Positions 1-8,639 of a stretch of DNA of 64,000 nt are shown here, one piece after another (positions within the stretch are counted from its first letter, which is position 1; each line of letters opens with the position of its first letter). A program made the position numbers and the translations under genes. The DNA comes from Psychromonas ossibalaenae ATCC BAA-1528 (lineage in GTDB: Bacteria; Pseudomonadota; Gammaproteobacteria; Enterobacterales; Psychromonadaceae): contig NZ_KB906992.1 of NCBI RefSeq assembly GCF_000381745.1, forward strand, positions 1-64,000, given 5' to 3'. The notes below the pieces were generated by a model. It worked only from the letters and a program-made list of their open reading frames with translations, was not told where the DNA came from and did no database searches.

Positions 1-313
1 CCACATAGCAGAAAGTTCGGTATTATGCAGTGATGGTGCTTGGGCATATGTCAGTGTTGCAAAAAACACAAATTGCGATCACAAACGATTGATAAGTGGT
101 AAAAAAAGAGTGATAGATAAAATTTATCATATCCAAACAGTTAATGGAGCAATAGCTCATTTCAAAGGTTGGGTGGATGTAAAAATGCGAGGTGTTGCGA
201 CAAAGTATTTGCCACATTATCTTGCTTGGTTTAGAGAAAGTAACTCAAACTTTGATTATCAGCGAATTTTACAATCCGCATACGGGTAACAACACATAAA
301 TGGAACAGAGCCC
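1..313. mobile_element. IS1595-family (ISXO2-like) insertion sequence, right end only
   Basis: The first ~313 bases are the right part of an insertion sequence that continues beyond the window. It carries the C-terminal part of an ISXO2-like transposase reading toward the boundary, then about 24 bp of non-coding end. The edge is placed at 313 because the tatC reading frame matches the TatC family up to codon ACT (314-316 on the minus strand) and becomes unrelated from GGGCTCTGTTCC onward. GGG at the tip is plausible for an IS1595 terminus. The left end, target duplication and full length are outside the window, so the exact edge is inferred to within a few bases. Confidence 0.72.
2..289 (+). 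CDS. IS1595-family transposase, C-terminal fragment (5' end outside window)
   Basis: The frame is open from base 2 to TAA at 287-289, giving 95 residues of a DDE-type transposase. Family landmarks are a CSDGAWAY segment (catalytic Asp region; the usual form is C-T/S-D-G), then [16 protein letters not shown], and [17 protein letters not shown] close to the end. The HIQ-VN-K-W and GVATKYL-NYL-W-R blocks are typical of ISXO2-like transposases. No stop or frameshift is seen, so the protein may be intact outside the window. The only internal start codons (TTG 89, ATG 184) do not represent the true start. It is convergent with the interrupted tatC. Confidence 0.75.
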   Translation, partial: HIAESSVLCSDGAWAYVSVAKNTNCDHKRLISGKKRVIDKIYHIQTVNGAIAHFKGWVDVKMRGVATKYLPHYLAWFRESNSNFDYQRILQSAYG

Positions 314-784
314 AGTTGCTATAGTGACACCTTCCGGCGCTGTACTGGTGAAAAAGGAAAAAGCTAAGGGGAAAACCACATAATAAGAAAATGCCATACC
401 TAAATAAAATAGCAGCGCACTAGTGACCACCAAAGGCCAAATTAATTTACGTTCATGTTTGTATAAACCCGGTGCAATAAATGCCCAGACCTGATGTAAA
501 ATAGCCGGAATGGCAATAAAAAAGGACAGGACAATGGTCAGTTTGATCGGAGTGAAAAACGGCGTCGCTACCCCGGTTGCAATCATACTTGAACCTTCAG
601 GAAGCTGGCTGCTAAGCGGGATTGCTAAGTAGTGATAAATATCATTAGCAAAATAAACCAGACTTAAAAAGAGAACCATAACGATAGCAGTAACACGTAA
701 TAAGCGGTCACGAAGCTCTAATAAATGCGTTATTAACGGCAAGCTGTGTTTTGTCTGCGGATCACAGGTTTCACTTGAACTCAT
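314..784 (-). pseudogene. tatC: Sec-independent translocase TatC, truncated by an insertion sequence
   Basis: TatC is the polytopic receptor core of the twin-arginine translocase. The first 157 codons read as a good Tat[16 protein letters not shown], then [44 protein letters not shown] and SAPEG-type loop residues. After ...TIAT the frame enters the insertion sequence and stops after 14 foreign residues, giving a 171-residue hybrid. TatC is normally about 250 residues with six membrane helices, so roughly helices 4-6 are lost. The start ATG at 784 overlaps the tatB stop by 4 bp, as in an intact tatABC operon. The rest of the gene presumably lies left of the element. Function is probably abolished unless a second tatC exists. 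Confidence 0.82.
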
Positions 785-1191
785 TCACTTTTATCCGGTG
801 TAATCGATGCGGCTGACTTGTTAATAATACTGTTTTCATCTGTCTTTACTGTGTTGACACTCTTTTCGGCAACTAATGAGTTTAAGTCTTCATTGCTGGC
901 CTGATATGGACGGGTAATTTTCTGTGCCGTTTTTTTCATATCATCAATTGAGTCTTTAAGCTCAGGATCCAGATCGTTAAGACCCAGCTTACTCGCTTTA
1001 ACCATATTCTCGTTTATTTCATGCAGCTTTAACTCTTGAGATATTTCAGTTTTGACAGAGTTAGCCATACCTTTGGCAGTATTTACCCAGCGCACAACAC
1101 TACGGATAGCAGGAGGCAAGCGCTCGGGACCGAGCACTACTAACCCTATTACGGAGATAAAAACCATCTCCCAAAATCCAATATCAAACAT
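781..1191 (-). CDS. tatB: Sec-independent protein translocase TatB
   Basis: TatB partners TatC in recognising twin-arginine signal peptides. The 136-residue protein has one N-terminal membrane helix ([20 protein letters not shown]), the GPERLP motif that follows it, an amphipathic helix and a long polar charged tail. It starts directly after the tatA stop and its stop overlaps the tatC start by 4 bp. The gene looks intact, so the operon damage is limited to tatC. Confidence 0.93.
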   Translation of the reverse strand: MFDIGFWEMVFISVIGLVVLGPERLPPAIRSVVRWVNTAKGMANSVKTEISQELKLHEINENMVKASKLGLNDLDPELKDSIDDMKKTAQKITRPYQASNEDLNSLVAEKSVNTVKTDENSIINKSAASITPDKSE

Positions 1192-1410
1192 TTAAATAGT
1201 TTTTCCGCTGAGAGTCTGTTCATCAGCAGCGCTTTTTTCTGATTTTTCATCAAATGCTGGAGAAGTTGACTCTTCATCTTTCACCGCATTTTTAAAGCCT
1301 TTTATTGCGCCGCCTAAATCACCACCAATGCCGCGTAGCTTTTTCGTGCCAAAAAGTAGAACTACAATCACTGCGACAATGACTAGCTGCCAGATACTGA
1401 TACCACCCAT
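1192..1410 (-). CDS. tatA: Sec-independent protein translocase TatA
   Basis: TatA oligomerises to form the transport passage of the Tat system. The 72-residue protein has the N-terminal helix [20 protein letters not shown], the hinge FGTKKLR, and the amphipathic helix [17 protein letters not shown] followed by an acidic, low-complexity tail. First gene of the tatABC operon; an AGAAGGAAA-type ribosome-binding site lies just upstream (about 1416-1424). Intact. Confidence 0.94.
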   Translation of the reverse strand: MGGISIWQLVIVAVIVVLLFGTKKLRGIGGDLGGAIKGFKNAVKDEESTSPAFDEKSEKSAADEQTLSGKTI

Positions 1411-1596
1411 AATTTGTTTCCTTCTCTTTCTATTATTTAATTAAACGGTTCCATGCAGGTAACCAGAAAAACTGCCGGCACTGCAAAGAATAATGTTTTA
1501 AAAATGTACACCTCGACCGACTCGAAGGTGCTTAACCAAACTCCGCCATAGCGCCTGAAAACTGTTTTTCTATGCTGATAAAAAATAGTTATGGCG

Positions 1597-2406
1597 CTAC
1601 AACAGGTGTTTTTGTATATATTCAGCAACAGCCTGGTCAGCACTGCAGCCTATCACTTCATTATCAGGCAGCCGTTTTATTAAACGCTTCTGGCCCTCTG
1701 CCATAATCAAACCAAAACCGCTCATTTCCAGCATCTCCAGATCGTTCATCGCATCACCAAAAGCCATATAATTCTCAAGCTTATGCTTATGACGCTGTGC
1801 AATGATCTGCAGCGCTTGCCCCTTCGACGTACCGGCTGCGGTTACTTCTAAATTAGTCGGTGTTGACAGGTAAATATTGGCCCGACCGGAAAAAGAACTA
1901 ATAATAGATTTTTCCAGTTTCGCCAGATAATCACCGCAGGGGTGAGATACTGATAATTTAGCCACATTTTCAGCCGGCGCAGCCGCTTTCTCAAAAAGCT
2001 GATAAGTAAAACCGCTGTCGGGATGGTACTTATCTGTATCAGCATAATCTTTGCTTGCTAACCAGGCGTTCTCAGTAAACAGATTAAGGGTAATACTGCT
2101 GTCATCTTTAAGCATGGCGGTAATGTTTTTTACCACATCGACATCAACATCTTTCCTGTAGATCAGCTGATCATTCTTATCATGAATCCGGGCGCCGTTG
2201 GAAGTGATCAGATAAGCGGGTACAGCCGCTGAATCACGAATATATTTAGCATCGAGGTAGTGACGTCCCGTTGCAACAATAAAATGAATATCCTGCTCAT
2301 GCAGCGTCTTTAAGGTTTTCCGGGTATAAGCACCGATTCGATTATCGGCGGTTAACAGGGTACCGTCGAGATCCGAGACGACAGCCTTAATTTTTTTATA
2401 GCTCAT
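1597..2406 (-). CDS. yigL: Cof-type HAD sugar/pyridoxal phosphatase (YigL-like)
   Basis: A 269-residue haloacid-dehalogenase phosphatase of the Cof class, most like E. coli YigL, which acts on pyridoxal phosphate and some sugar phosphates. Motif I is DLDGTLL near residue 13, motif II lies in FIVATGRHYLDA, motif III is the lysine in GTSKGQAL, and motif IV is FGDAMNDLEM. Start: an in-frame GTG at 2415 gives three extra residues, but the ATG at 2406 has CAGAG about 9 bases upstream and is preferred. It is a single gene between the tat operon and a bidirectional terminator. Substrate is inferred from family resemblance only. Confidence 0.82.
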   Translation of the reverse strand: MSYKKIKAVVSDLDGTLLTADNRIGAYTRKTLKTLHEQDIHFIVATGRHYLDAKYIRDSAAVPAYLITSNGARIHDKNDQLIYRKDVDVDVVKNITAMLKDDSSITLNLFTENAWLASKDYADTDKYHPDSGFTYQLFEKAAAPAENVAKLSVSHPCGDYLAKLEKSIISSFSGRANIYLSTPTNLEVTAAGTSKGQALQIIAQRHKHKLENYMAFGDAMNDLEMLEMSGFGLIMAEGQKRLIKRLPDNEVIGCSADQAVAEYIQKHLL

Positions 2407-2446
2407 AAAATACACTCTGAGTTTTCAGAAACGTTCTGCAGAAATG

Positions 2447-2473
2447 AAAAATCCCAGACTAGCTGGGATTTTT
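2447..2473. terminator. Bidirectional Rho-independent terminator
   Basis: Perfect 11-bp stem AAAAATCCCAG / CTGGGATTTTT with a 5-base loop ACTAG. It ends the leftward operon (the GH105 stop is at 2478) with a U-tract, and its A-tract side also permits rightward termination. Confidence 0.88.
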
Positions 2474-2477
2474 ATCT

Positions 2478-3560
2478 TTACTCGGCGAGAATAGCCACTT
2501 CCGTAGCCGCCAGCATAAATGCACCAGCTCCATAATCCATATTGTGTTCAAACTTCACATCACGCGGGTTAAATGCAGGCAGCTGCACCCAGCCCATCAT
2601 GCCGTTATCATGAACAGCAGTCTGCAGTGCACTCCAGGAGGACTCAACAACCGGCAGATAAATCTCACGATCTAAAATGCCGTTATTAACTCCCCATGCC
2701 AGACCGTAACAGAACAAAGATGTGGCACTGCTTTCCGGTGCAGGGAAGTTATCCGGATCTAATAAACTGGTACGCCAGAAACCATCAGCCTGCTGATACT
2801 TGATCACTTCTGCTGCCAATGCCGTAAACAAATCGATATAAGACTGGCGCTGCTCGAACCCCTCTGGCAGACGTGCCAGAATACGCGGGCATGCTGCCAG
2901 CATCCAGCCGATACCGCGCGACCAGAACACCTTCTCACCGTTAGCTTCGCGCAGCTCTGCCCCGCCGTCACCGAACTCATCACGGTACTTCTGACCCAGC
3001 TCAGTCGGCATGTAACGGTAGTCACGATAAAACAGTTTCGTTTCAGGATCATAAAGATGATCAATCGAATCCCAAAACGCCGTATGCATGTAATCAACAT
3101 ACTTGCGCTCGCCGGTCACTTTCGACAAAGCAGCAAAGGCAGCTGGTGCCATAAACAGTGAGTCCACCCACCACCAGTCGCGATGACCTGGTTTCGGCTG
3201 ATCAAGCATAATATCAAACGCTTTAATGGTCGGTTCCAGCGCTTCAGGGATGTTTATTGCTGGGTAGACGTCCAGATAAGCCTGGGCACAAACATGGTCA
3301 TCCGCAAAACGCGGAAATGCACCGGTACGAAAACCGGTGTGTAATGTGTAGTTCATGACACCATTCAGGTATTCCTGATCGTCAGTCGCCAGCCATGCCG
3401 CAGAGGCACAAGACCAGAATACACCACGTTCCCAGTCCGTATCCTTGATAAAGCGAGTCGCGCCGCTGCGACGGATCACGCTGCGAGTCTGGTTTTCAGC
3501 CTGATAGCGGTATACCCGCTTCATTACCTGTAAAACACTTTGTTTAGTACCTAAAGCCAT
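2478..3560 (-). CDS. GH105-type unsaturated glucuronyl/rhamnogalacturonyl hydrolase
   Basis: A cytoplasmic (no signal peptide) 360-residue alpha6/alpha6-barrel hydrolase of the GH88/GH105 group, which hydrates the 4,5-double bond of an unsaturated uronic acid at the non-reducing end and so releases it from the neighbouring sugar. Evidence: the HRDWWWVDSLFMAP block, with Asp133 as the likely catalytic acid, and FWSRGIGWML further on, both typical of GH105 (YteR/YesR type). Start ATG 3560 has TAAGGAG 8 bases upstream; a GTG one codon earlier is less likely. It is the last gene of an operon with KduD, KduI and an N-acetylgalactosamine PTS, so its substrate is more likely an unsaturated chondroitin-type disaccharide than pectin. 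That assignment is inference. Confidence 0.8.
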   Translation of the reverse strand: MALGTKQSVLQVMKRVYRYQAENQTRSVIRRSGATRFIKDTDWERGVFWSCASAAWLATDDQEYLNGVMNYTLHTGFRTGAFPRFADDHVCAQAYLDVYPAINIPEALEPTIKAFDIMLDQPKPGHRDWWWVDSLFMAPAAFAALSKVTGERKYVDYMHTAFWDSIDHLYDPETKLFYRDYRYMPTELGQKYRDEFGDGGAELREANGEKVFWSRGIGWMLAACPRILARLPEGFEQRQSYIDLFTALAAEVIKYQQADGFWRTSLLDPDNFPAPESSATSLFCYGLAWGVNNGILDREIYLPVVESSWSALQTAVHDNGMMGWVQLPAFNPRDVKFEHNMDYGAGAFMLAATEVAILAE

Positions 3561-3572
3561 CACTTTTACTCC

Positions 3573-4328
3573 TTAGCGTGCTAACCAGCCGCCGTCAACG
3601 GCGATGGTGTAACCATTTACATAATCACTTGCCGGTGAAGCAAGGAACACGATAGGACCAGCCAGATCTTCAGGGGTTCCCCAGCGATTGGCAGGAATAC
3701 GCTCAAGAATAGCAGCATTACGCGCTTCATCGGCACGCAGTGCTTCAGTATTATCAGTCGCCATATAACCCGGTGCGATAGCATTAACATTTACTTCGTA
3801 CTGTGCTAATTCATTAGCCAGTGCACGAGTCAGGCCCATTACCGCTGATTTGCTTGCAGTATAAGAAGGAACACGAATACCGCCCTGAAAAGACAGCATA
3901 GAAGCGATATTTATGATTTTACCGCCCTTACCCTGTTTAACGAACTGTTTAGCAACAGCCTGAGACAAGAAAAATACAGTTTTCTGGTTAATATTGATCA
4001 CGTCGTCCCAGTTTGATTCAGAGAAATCGAGGAAATCTTCACGACGGATAATACCAGCATTATTGACCAGTATATCTACACGTCCCATTACCTCAACGGT
4101 TTCAGCGACAATATTTTCAAGCTGATCCTGAACCATCAGATTAGCTGTAATGTAGTGAAATTTACGCCCTAATGCTTCGATTTGAGCCTGAGTTTCCGGG
4201 GCTGGAATGTGCCCAATACCGACGATATCTGCGCCCGCTTTAGCAAGGCCAATTGCAGAACCCTGACCAAGACCTGTATTACAACCTGTTACAATCGCGA
4301 CTTTACCGCTTAGATCAAAATTGTTCAT
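3573..4328 (-). CDS. kduD: 2-dehydro-3-deoxy-D-gluconate 5-dehydrogenase KduD
   Basis: Short-chain dehydrogenase of 251 residues that interconverts 3-deoxy-D-glycero-2,5-hexodiulosonate and 2-keto-3-deoxygluconate with NAD(H). The nucleotide-binding TGCNTGLGQG motif is at 14-23, NNAG at 89-92, and catalytic Ser143, Tyr156 and Lys160 (YTASK) are present; the C-terminal NGYTIAVDGGWLAR is typical of KduD. It lies 12 bp upstream of the GH105 gene and downstream of kduI, so hydrolase, isomerase and dehydrogenase are encoded together for unsaturated uronate catabolism. The KDG kinase and KDPG aldolase needed next are not in the window. Confidence 0.93.
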   Translation of the reverse strand: MNNFDLSGKVAIVTGCNTGLGQGSAIGLAKAGADIVGIGHIPAPETQAQIEALGRKFHYITANLMVQDQLENIVAETVEVMGRVDILVNNAGIIRREDFLDFSESNWDDVININQKTVFFLSQAVAKQFVKQGKGGKIINIASMLSFQGGIRVPSYTASKSAVMGLTRALANELAQYEVNVNAIAPGYMATDNTEALRADEARNAAILERIPANRWGTPEDLAGPIVFLASPASDYVNGYTIAVDGGWLAR

Positions 4329-4394
4329 GTTAATATCCTAATAATGAGTTAACTACGGCGCAGCTGCGGCACCGTAAATTGAAAGTGTTGAGGC

Positions 4395-5225
4395 TTATTT
4401 CAGGTCGCTCATAGCAACATGGTCCATATCGTGGAAAGTCTGATTTTCACCGACCATTCCCCAGATAAATGTATAAGAAGCAGTACCGACGCCAGAGTGA
4501 ATAGACCAGCTTGGGCTGATCACAGCCTGTTCGTTACGCACTACGATATGACGGGTTTCACTTGGCTCACCCATGTAATGAAATGCAATGTTGTCGTCTT
4601 TCATATCAAAGTACAGATACACTTCCATACGACGCTCATGCGTATGGCATGGCATGGTATTCCACAGGCTGCCCGGCGCTAGCTCTGTCATGCCCATTAA
4701 CAGCTGGCATGTTGGTAATACATCTGGGTGTAGATATTTATTAATAGTACGGACGTTACAGTTTTCCTGATTACCGATTGTTTCAGGTGAAGCTTCTGCA
4801 CGCGTAATTTTACGTGTTGGATAAGCATGATGTGCCGGTGCGCAATTCAGATAAAAACGCGCCGGTTGATCGGCATCGACGCTGGCAAAGCTGATCTCTT
4901 TAGCACCCATTCCTACATAAACAGCTTCGCGGGCGGCTACTTCAAATCTTTCACCGTCAACAGTAACAATACCTGCAGCGCCGATATTGATAGCCCCTAA
5001 TTCTCTGCGTTGTAAAAAGAAATCAACCCCAATCTCTTTACCGCCTTCAAAATCTACTGCGCTTGTTGTTGGTACAACACCGCCGACAATAATGCGGTCA
5101 ATATGGCTGTAAGTCAGATTGATCTGACCTTCCTGAAACATATCTTCAATCAGGAACTGCTCGCGTAACCCGGCTGTATCTAACTGTTTAGCGTGATCAC
5201 TATGAATTGGCTGACGAATTTCCAT
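4395..5225 (-). CDS. kduI: 5-dehydro-4-deoxy-D-glucuronate isomerase KduI
   Basis: Cupin-fold zinc isomerase of 276 residues that converts 4-deoxy-L-threo-5-hexosulose uronate, the open form of the released unsaturated uronate, into the KduD substrate. Seen: the N-terminal [11 protein letters not shown] block, GGVVPTT, and the metal-binding [16 protein letters not shown] segment with its two His and Glu, plus the later SIHSGVG histidine. Length matches the family (about 278). It precedes kduD by 66 bp in the same operon. Complete, no oddities. Confidence 0.95.
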   Translation of the reverse strand: MEIRQPIHSDHAKQLDTAGLREQFLIEDMFQEGQINLTYSHIDRIIVGGVVPTTSAVDFEGGKEIGVDFFLQRRELGAINIGAAGIVTVDGERFEVAAREAVYVGMGAKEISFASVDADQPARFYLNCAPAHHAYPTRKITRAEASPETIGNQENCNVRTINKYLHPDVLPTCQLLMGMTELAPGSLWNTMPCHTHERRMEVYLYFDMKDDNIAFHYMGEPSETRHIVVRNEQAVISPSWSIHSGVGTASYTFIWGMVGENQTFHDMDHVAMSDLK

Positions 5226-5271
5226 CTTTACCTCTTAACTTTTATTTAATTTGTGGTCTGACTGCCGGAAT

Positions 5272-6420
5272 TTATTTTTTATATTCCCACTCGCCGTTAA
5301 TAATTGTTCCCTGCACCTGTAGTTCATTATCCATAATGGTAAAACTTGCATCTAAACCCGGGGCTATACTGCCTAGGCGATGTTCAATACCCAGGTATTT
5401 CGCGGGAACTGCCGATGCCATCTGCACCGCTTCCCATTGTGGAACATCACTTTTAAAAACCATGTTACGCAGCGCCTGATCCAGACTGCAGGTACTGCCG
5501 GCTAAAGAGCCGCAGGGACTGCGCGCTTCGCCGTCTGTTACGGTAATAACCTGAGCGCCCAGCTGATAATCACCATCTGCTAACCCGCCGGCACGCATAC
5601 AGTCGGTAATTAATGCGATGCCCTGGTAACCTTTCATGCGGTAGGCCAGCTGCATCATGACTGGATTAACATGAATACCGTCTGCAATCAGCTCGGCTAA
5701 CATGTCGTGATATAAAACCGCACCGCAGCATCCAGGCTGGCGGTGATGTAATCCGCTCATGCCGTTAAATAGATGCACACCGCAGTCAGCACCAAGATGG
5801 AAAGCTTCAGTTACCTGCTCGAAAGTGGCATCGGTATGGGCCACAGAGGTTTTTATACCGTTTTCTGTCAGCCAGCGGACTGCTTCCATTGCGCCAGTGC
5901 CTTCCGGCGCAACCGCAGCTCGGATTAAAGAGCTTCCGGCGGCCTCTTTTAATTCCACCAGCTCAGAAATCGTTGGAGACTTCAAATAAGCAGGCGGATG
6001 TGAACCTCGGTGAGGCTCGGTAAAATAGGGCCCTTCTAAAAAACTGCCCAGCAGCTGTGCCCCCTGAGTCTGTTCTTTTCGGGTAAAACTGCGCACGGCA
6101 GCTAACGAATCTAAAATATCCTGCCAAGGGGCAGTTACCGTGGTACCAACCCAGCCGACAACCCCCGTTTCAGGCAGCGCATCGGCAATATTCTGCAGGG
6201 CCGACTGCGATGCATCCATCACATCCGCACCATCACGGCCGTGGATATGAATATCAATAAATCCTGGTAATAGAGATAAACCTTCAAGCTTGATCAGCTC
6301 GCAGTCAGTAGGAATATTTTCAGTGACAGCGGTGATTTTGCCGTTTTCAACTACCACGGCAGTATTCTTTTCAATTCCAGCAGCACCAAAAACTCGATCA
6401 GCAATTAAGGCATAACGCAT
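5272..6420 (-). CDS. agaA: N-acetylgalactosamine-6-phosphate deacetylase AgaA (NagA family)
   Basis: Amidohydrolase of 382 residues that removes the acetyl group from an N-acetylhexosamine 6-phosphate. Visible features: the HIHGRDG metal-binding strand near residue 58, LEGPYFTEPHRGSH with a metal-binding Glu, VAHTDATF, HLFNGMSGLHHR, and LITDCMRAGG with the catalytic Asp. The GPYFTE-H-G-H form is more like AgaA than NagA, in line with the Aga PTS genes beside it. Its start is 2 bp from the agaF stop, so the two are probably translationally coupled. GlcNAc-6-P specificity cannot be excluded from sequence. Confidence 0.87.
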   Translation of the reverse strand: MRYALIADRVFGAAGIEKNTAVVVENGKITAVTENIPTDCELIKLEGLSLLPGFIDIHIHGRDGADVMDASQSALQNIADALPETGVVGWVGTTVTAPWQDILDSLAAVRSFTRKEQTQGAQLLGSFLEGPYFTEPHRGSHPPAYLKSPTISELVELKEAAGSSLIRAAVAPEGTGAMEAVRWLTENGIKTSVAHTDATFEQVTEAFHLGADCGVHLFNGMSGLHHRQPGCCGAVLYHDMLAELIADGIHVNPVMMQLAYRMKGYQGIALITDCMRAGGLADGDYQLGAQVITVTDGEARSPCGSLAGSTCSLDQALRNMVFKSDVPQWEAVQMASAVPAKYLGIEHRLGSIAPGLDASFTIMDNELQVQGTIINGEWEYKK

Positions 6421-6422
6421 AT

Positions 6423-6872
6423 TTACAGTCCGTCTTCACATTCAAGTTCAAGTTCCGGCTCACTGGCCATTATTTTGTCCAGCTCGGCGCGCATATCCTG
6501 TATACAGGAAGTACCGATATCCAGCAGAACTTCAACAAGCTCTTTCAGTCTGGCACCGTCACGTTCAAAAGCAGCATTGGCGATCATCGGCAGGTTGGCT
6601 CCGGCAATCAGCTCAACGTTCTCTGTATCCATTAAAATGGCTGAAGCACGGTTCGAAGGTGATCCGCCCGGCACATCCGCGAGGAATAAAACACCGTCTC
6701 CAGAATCAACCTGTTTGGCGGCCTGACGTAATTGAGCTTCTAACTGATCTGTTGACATTGATTCAACGAAGTCAACATAAGCCATCTGTTCCTGCTCTCC
6801 GGTAATCGCCTTTACAGCCGACTGCATACCGGACGCAAAGTTAATATGTCCTGATACAACAATACCTATCAT
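6423..6872 (-). CDS. agaF: PTS mannose-family IIA component (AgaF-like)
   Basis: Phosphotransfer domain of 149 residues that takes phosphate from HPr and passes it to the IIB protein. The phospho-histidine is His9 in MIGIVVSGHINFASGM, and the FLADVPGGSPSNRAS segment typical of mannose-type IIA follows mid-protein. A free-standing IIA, as in the E. coli AgaVWEF system. It lies between agaE (upstream, 60-bp gap) and agaA. Confidence 0.92.
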   Translation of the reverse strand: MIGIVVSGHINFASGMQSAVKAITGEQEQMAYVDFVESMSTDQLEAQLRQAAKQVDSGDGVLFLADVPGGSPSNRASAILMDTENVELIAGANLPMIANAAFERDGARLKELVEVLLDIGTSCIQDMRAELDKIMASEPELELECEDGL

Positions 6873-6932
6873 GGGGAAATCCTTAAAAAATGGGGGAAGT
6901 CTCCTTCCCCTTAACTATGTTTGAAATGCGGT

Positions 6933-7841
6933 TTATAAGATGCCTAGGTAATGTCCGATAACACCACCGGCTAAGGTTGCGAAAATCAATACCGGCGGCT
7001 TAGCCCAGAATCCTGTGCCTTTCACCATTTTCAGCATAAAGAACACCAATGCCAGCGGCAGCAGGTTAGGCATAATCTTATCGAACAGTGCAGTCTGCAG
7101 TTCAACAACCGCCCCGCCCAGTTCGACTGATAAGGTTGTCTGCACCCGGATAAAGGTGGCCGATAAGGCCCCGATAACAAAGATACCCATTATGTTGGCG
7201 GCTTTAGCCATTTTCTCCGTCGAGTCAGCCATACTTACCATGGCGTTAGTACCCGCTTTATAACCCATAAACATCAGGGCAAAGTACACCAGAAAATGTA
7301 CTGTCTGGTATAAGATGAAGAAAACAAACGGTCCGGCAATCGACCCTTCAATAGCAATGGACGCCCCGAGAGCCAGGGTTAACGGCATCAACGTCATATG
7401 GTCAATAGCATCACCAATCCCCCCTGTCGGCCCCATTCCGGCAACTTTCATTACGTTAATCGTCGACGGCTGCTCTTTGTTTTCTTCCATTGCTACTGCA
7501 GTACCCAGCAGGAAGGTAAACAGTTTAGGGCTGGCATTAAAGAACTGTAAATGGTTCTTCAGTGCAGTAGCGAAATCACGTTTGTTATTGCCGTGAATAC
7601 GCTTCAGCGCCGGGATAATTGAGTAGGCAAAACCACCCGCCTGCATACGTTCAAAGTTAAAGTTACCTTCCATAAATAAACCGCGGATAGCACACCACCA
7701 CAAGTCTTTTTTGGTAATAACCTGACGTACTTCAGTATCCTGGTAGGCATCAATACCATCAGTTAAAACTTGTTTATCTTCTGTATCGCCTGCCATGTCG
7801 ATGTCGTTCGGTAAAGTACCGGCTGCGCTGTTAGATCCCAT
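6933..7841 (-). CDS. agaE: PTS mannose-family IID component (AgaE-like)
   Basis: Membrane component of 302 residues that, with IIC, forms the sugar channel. Family blocks: FMEGNFNFERMQAGGFAYSIIPALKRI, MGPTGGIGDAIDHMTLMPL and several C-terminal hydrophobic segments. The frame opens at 7880, which would overlap agaW by 50 bp. ATG 7841 is preferred because AGAGGAA lies about 8 bases upstream, leaving an 11-bp overlap with agaW. A hydrophilic N-terminal extension of about 50 residues (NDIDMAGDTEDKQ...) precedes the conserved domain and is longer than usual. Confidence 0.91.
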   Translation of the reverse strand: MGSNSAAGTLPNDIDMAGDTEDKQVLTDGIDAYQDTEVRQVITKKDLWWCAIRGLFMEGNFNFERMQAGGFAYSIIPALKRIHGNNKRDFATALKNHLQFFNASPKLFTFLLGTAVAMEENKEQPSTINVMKVAGMGPTGGIGDAIDHMTLMPLTLALGASIAIEGSIAGPFVFFILYQTVHFLVYFALMFMGYKAGTNAMVSMADSTEKMAKAANIMGIFVIGALSATFIRVQTTLSVELGGAVVELQTALFDKIMPNLLPLALVFFMLKMVKGTGFWAKPPVLIFATLAGGVIGHYLGIL

Positions 7842-8601
7842 CTTCAAATTCCTCTGCTTTTTGATTGTTTGAATTGTCATTTGAGCCGCTAAAGAAGAAA
7901 TACAATGCGGCTAGCGACGCGCCGATAATTGCTACTGCCATAATTGGAAGCTGCAGGTAAGTTGTCATTACAAAACCGATAAAGAACACACCCGCCACTT
8001 CTTTTGACCACATGATTTTAAGCAGCATTGCAAAACCAATTGCCGGTACCATTCTCGCGCCGATACCTAAACCTTCTAACAGTACGGTCGGAGCATTTTC
8101 ATCAATCCAGGCCGCGCCGTGCTCACCAAAGTAAACCGTTAAGAAAGCAACAACGGCATATAACATCGCACGCAGGCTGATAGTGGCATAGAGAAGATTA
8201 TCGATACCTTTCGAGTCCCCCTTATCCGCATAATCATCCGCTTTACCCATAGTAAAGGCAGTCATCGCGAAGAAGCCGATAACCAGCATCTGCATAATAA
8301 CGGCGATAGGCATACCTACACCCATTGCTACTTCAGCCGACTGCCCCGTCATTACTGCAAAAGCAACAGCGGCAATGGTACCCAGAGTAACATCCGGCGG
8401 CTGAGCACCGGCGTTAGGCACAAGACCTAACCAGGCTAACTCAAGTGTTGCACCGGCAATCAAACCGATCTGCATATCACCCATAATCAGGCCGATAACC
8501 GGGCCGGTAATTAACGGGCGGTGAATATTCAGTGCGACATCGTATTTATCGATACCACAGAAGAAGGCCCAGACAGCGACCAGTAAAGCTTCGTATAACA
8601 T
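7831..8601 (-). CDS. agaW: PTS mannose-family IIC component (AgaW-like)
   Basis: Integral membrane permease subunit of 256 residues. It has the conserved PLITGPVIGLIMGDMQIGLIAGATLELAWLG segment and PPDVTLGTIAA, plus multiple hydrophobic helices and a short acidic tail. Together with AgaE it would move the amino sugar or disaccharide across the inner membrane while it is phosphorylated. It sits between agaV and agaE; the stop overlaps the agaE start. Confidence 0.92.
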   Translation of the reverse strand: MLYEALLVAVWAFFCGIDKYDVALNIHRPLITGPVIGLIMGDMQIGLIAGATLELAWLGLVPNAGAQPPDVTLGTIAAVAFAVMTGQSAEVAMGVGMPIAVIMQMLVIGFFAMTAFTMGKADDYADKGDSKGIDNLLYATISLRAMLYAVVAFLTVYFGEHGAAWIDENAPTVLLEGLGIGARMVPAIGFAMLLKIMWSKEVAGVFFIGFVMTTYLQLPIMAVAIIGASLAALYFFFSGSNDNSNNQKAEEFEDGI

Positions 8602-8639
8602 GCTCTATTCCTTTTTATTTAAGTTAAACCCGTGCTGAC

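Noticed and set aside
269-784. An intact 171-residue TatC
   Set aside because: The last 14 residues come from the insertion sequence and about a third of the protein, including helices 4-6, is absent.
1437-1643. 68-codon reading frame between tatA and the HAD phosphatase
   Set aside because: Overlaps the end of the phosphatase gene in another frame and has no plausible start signal.
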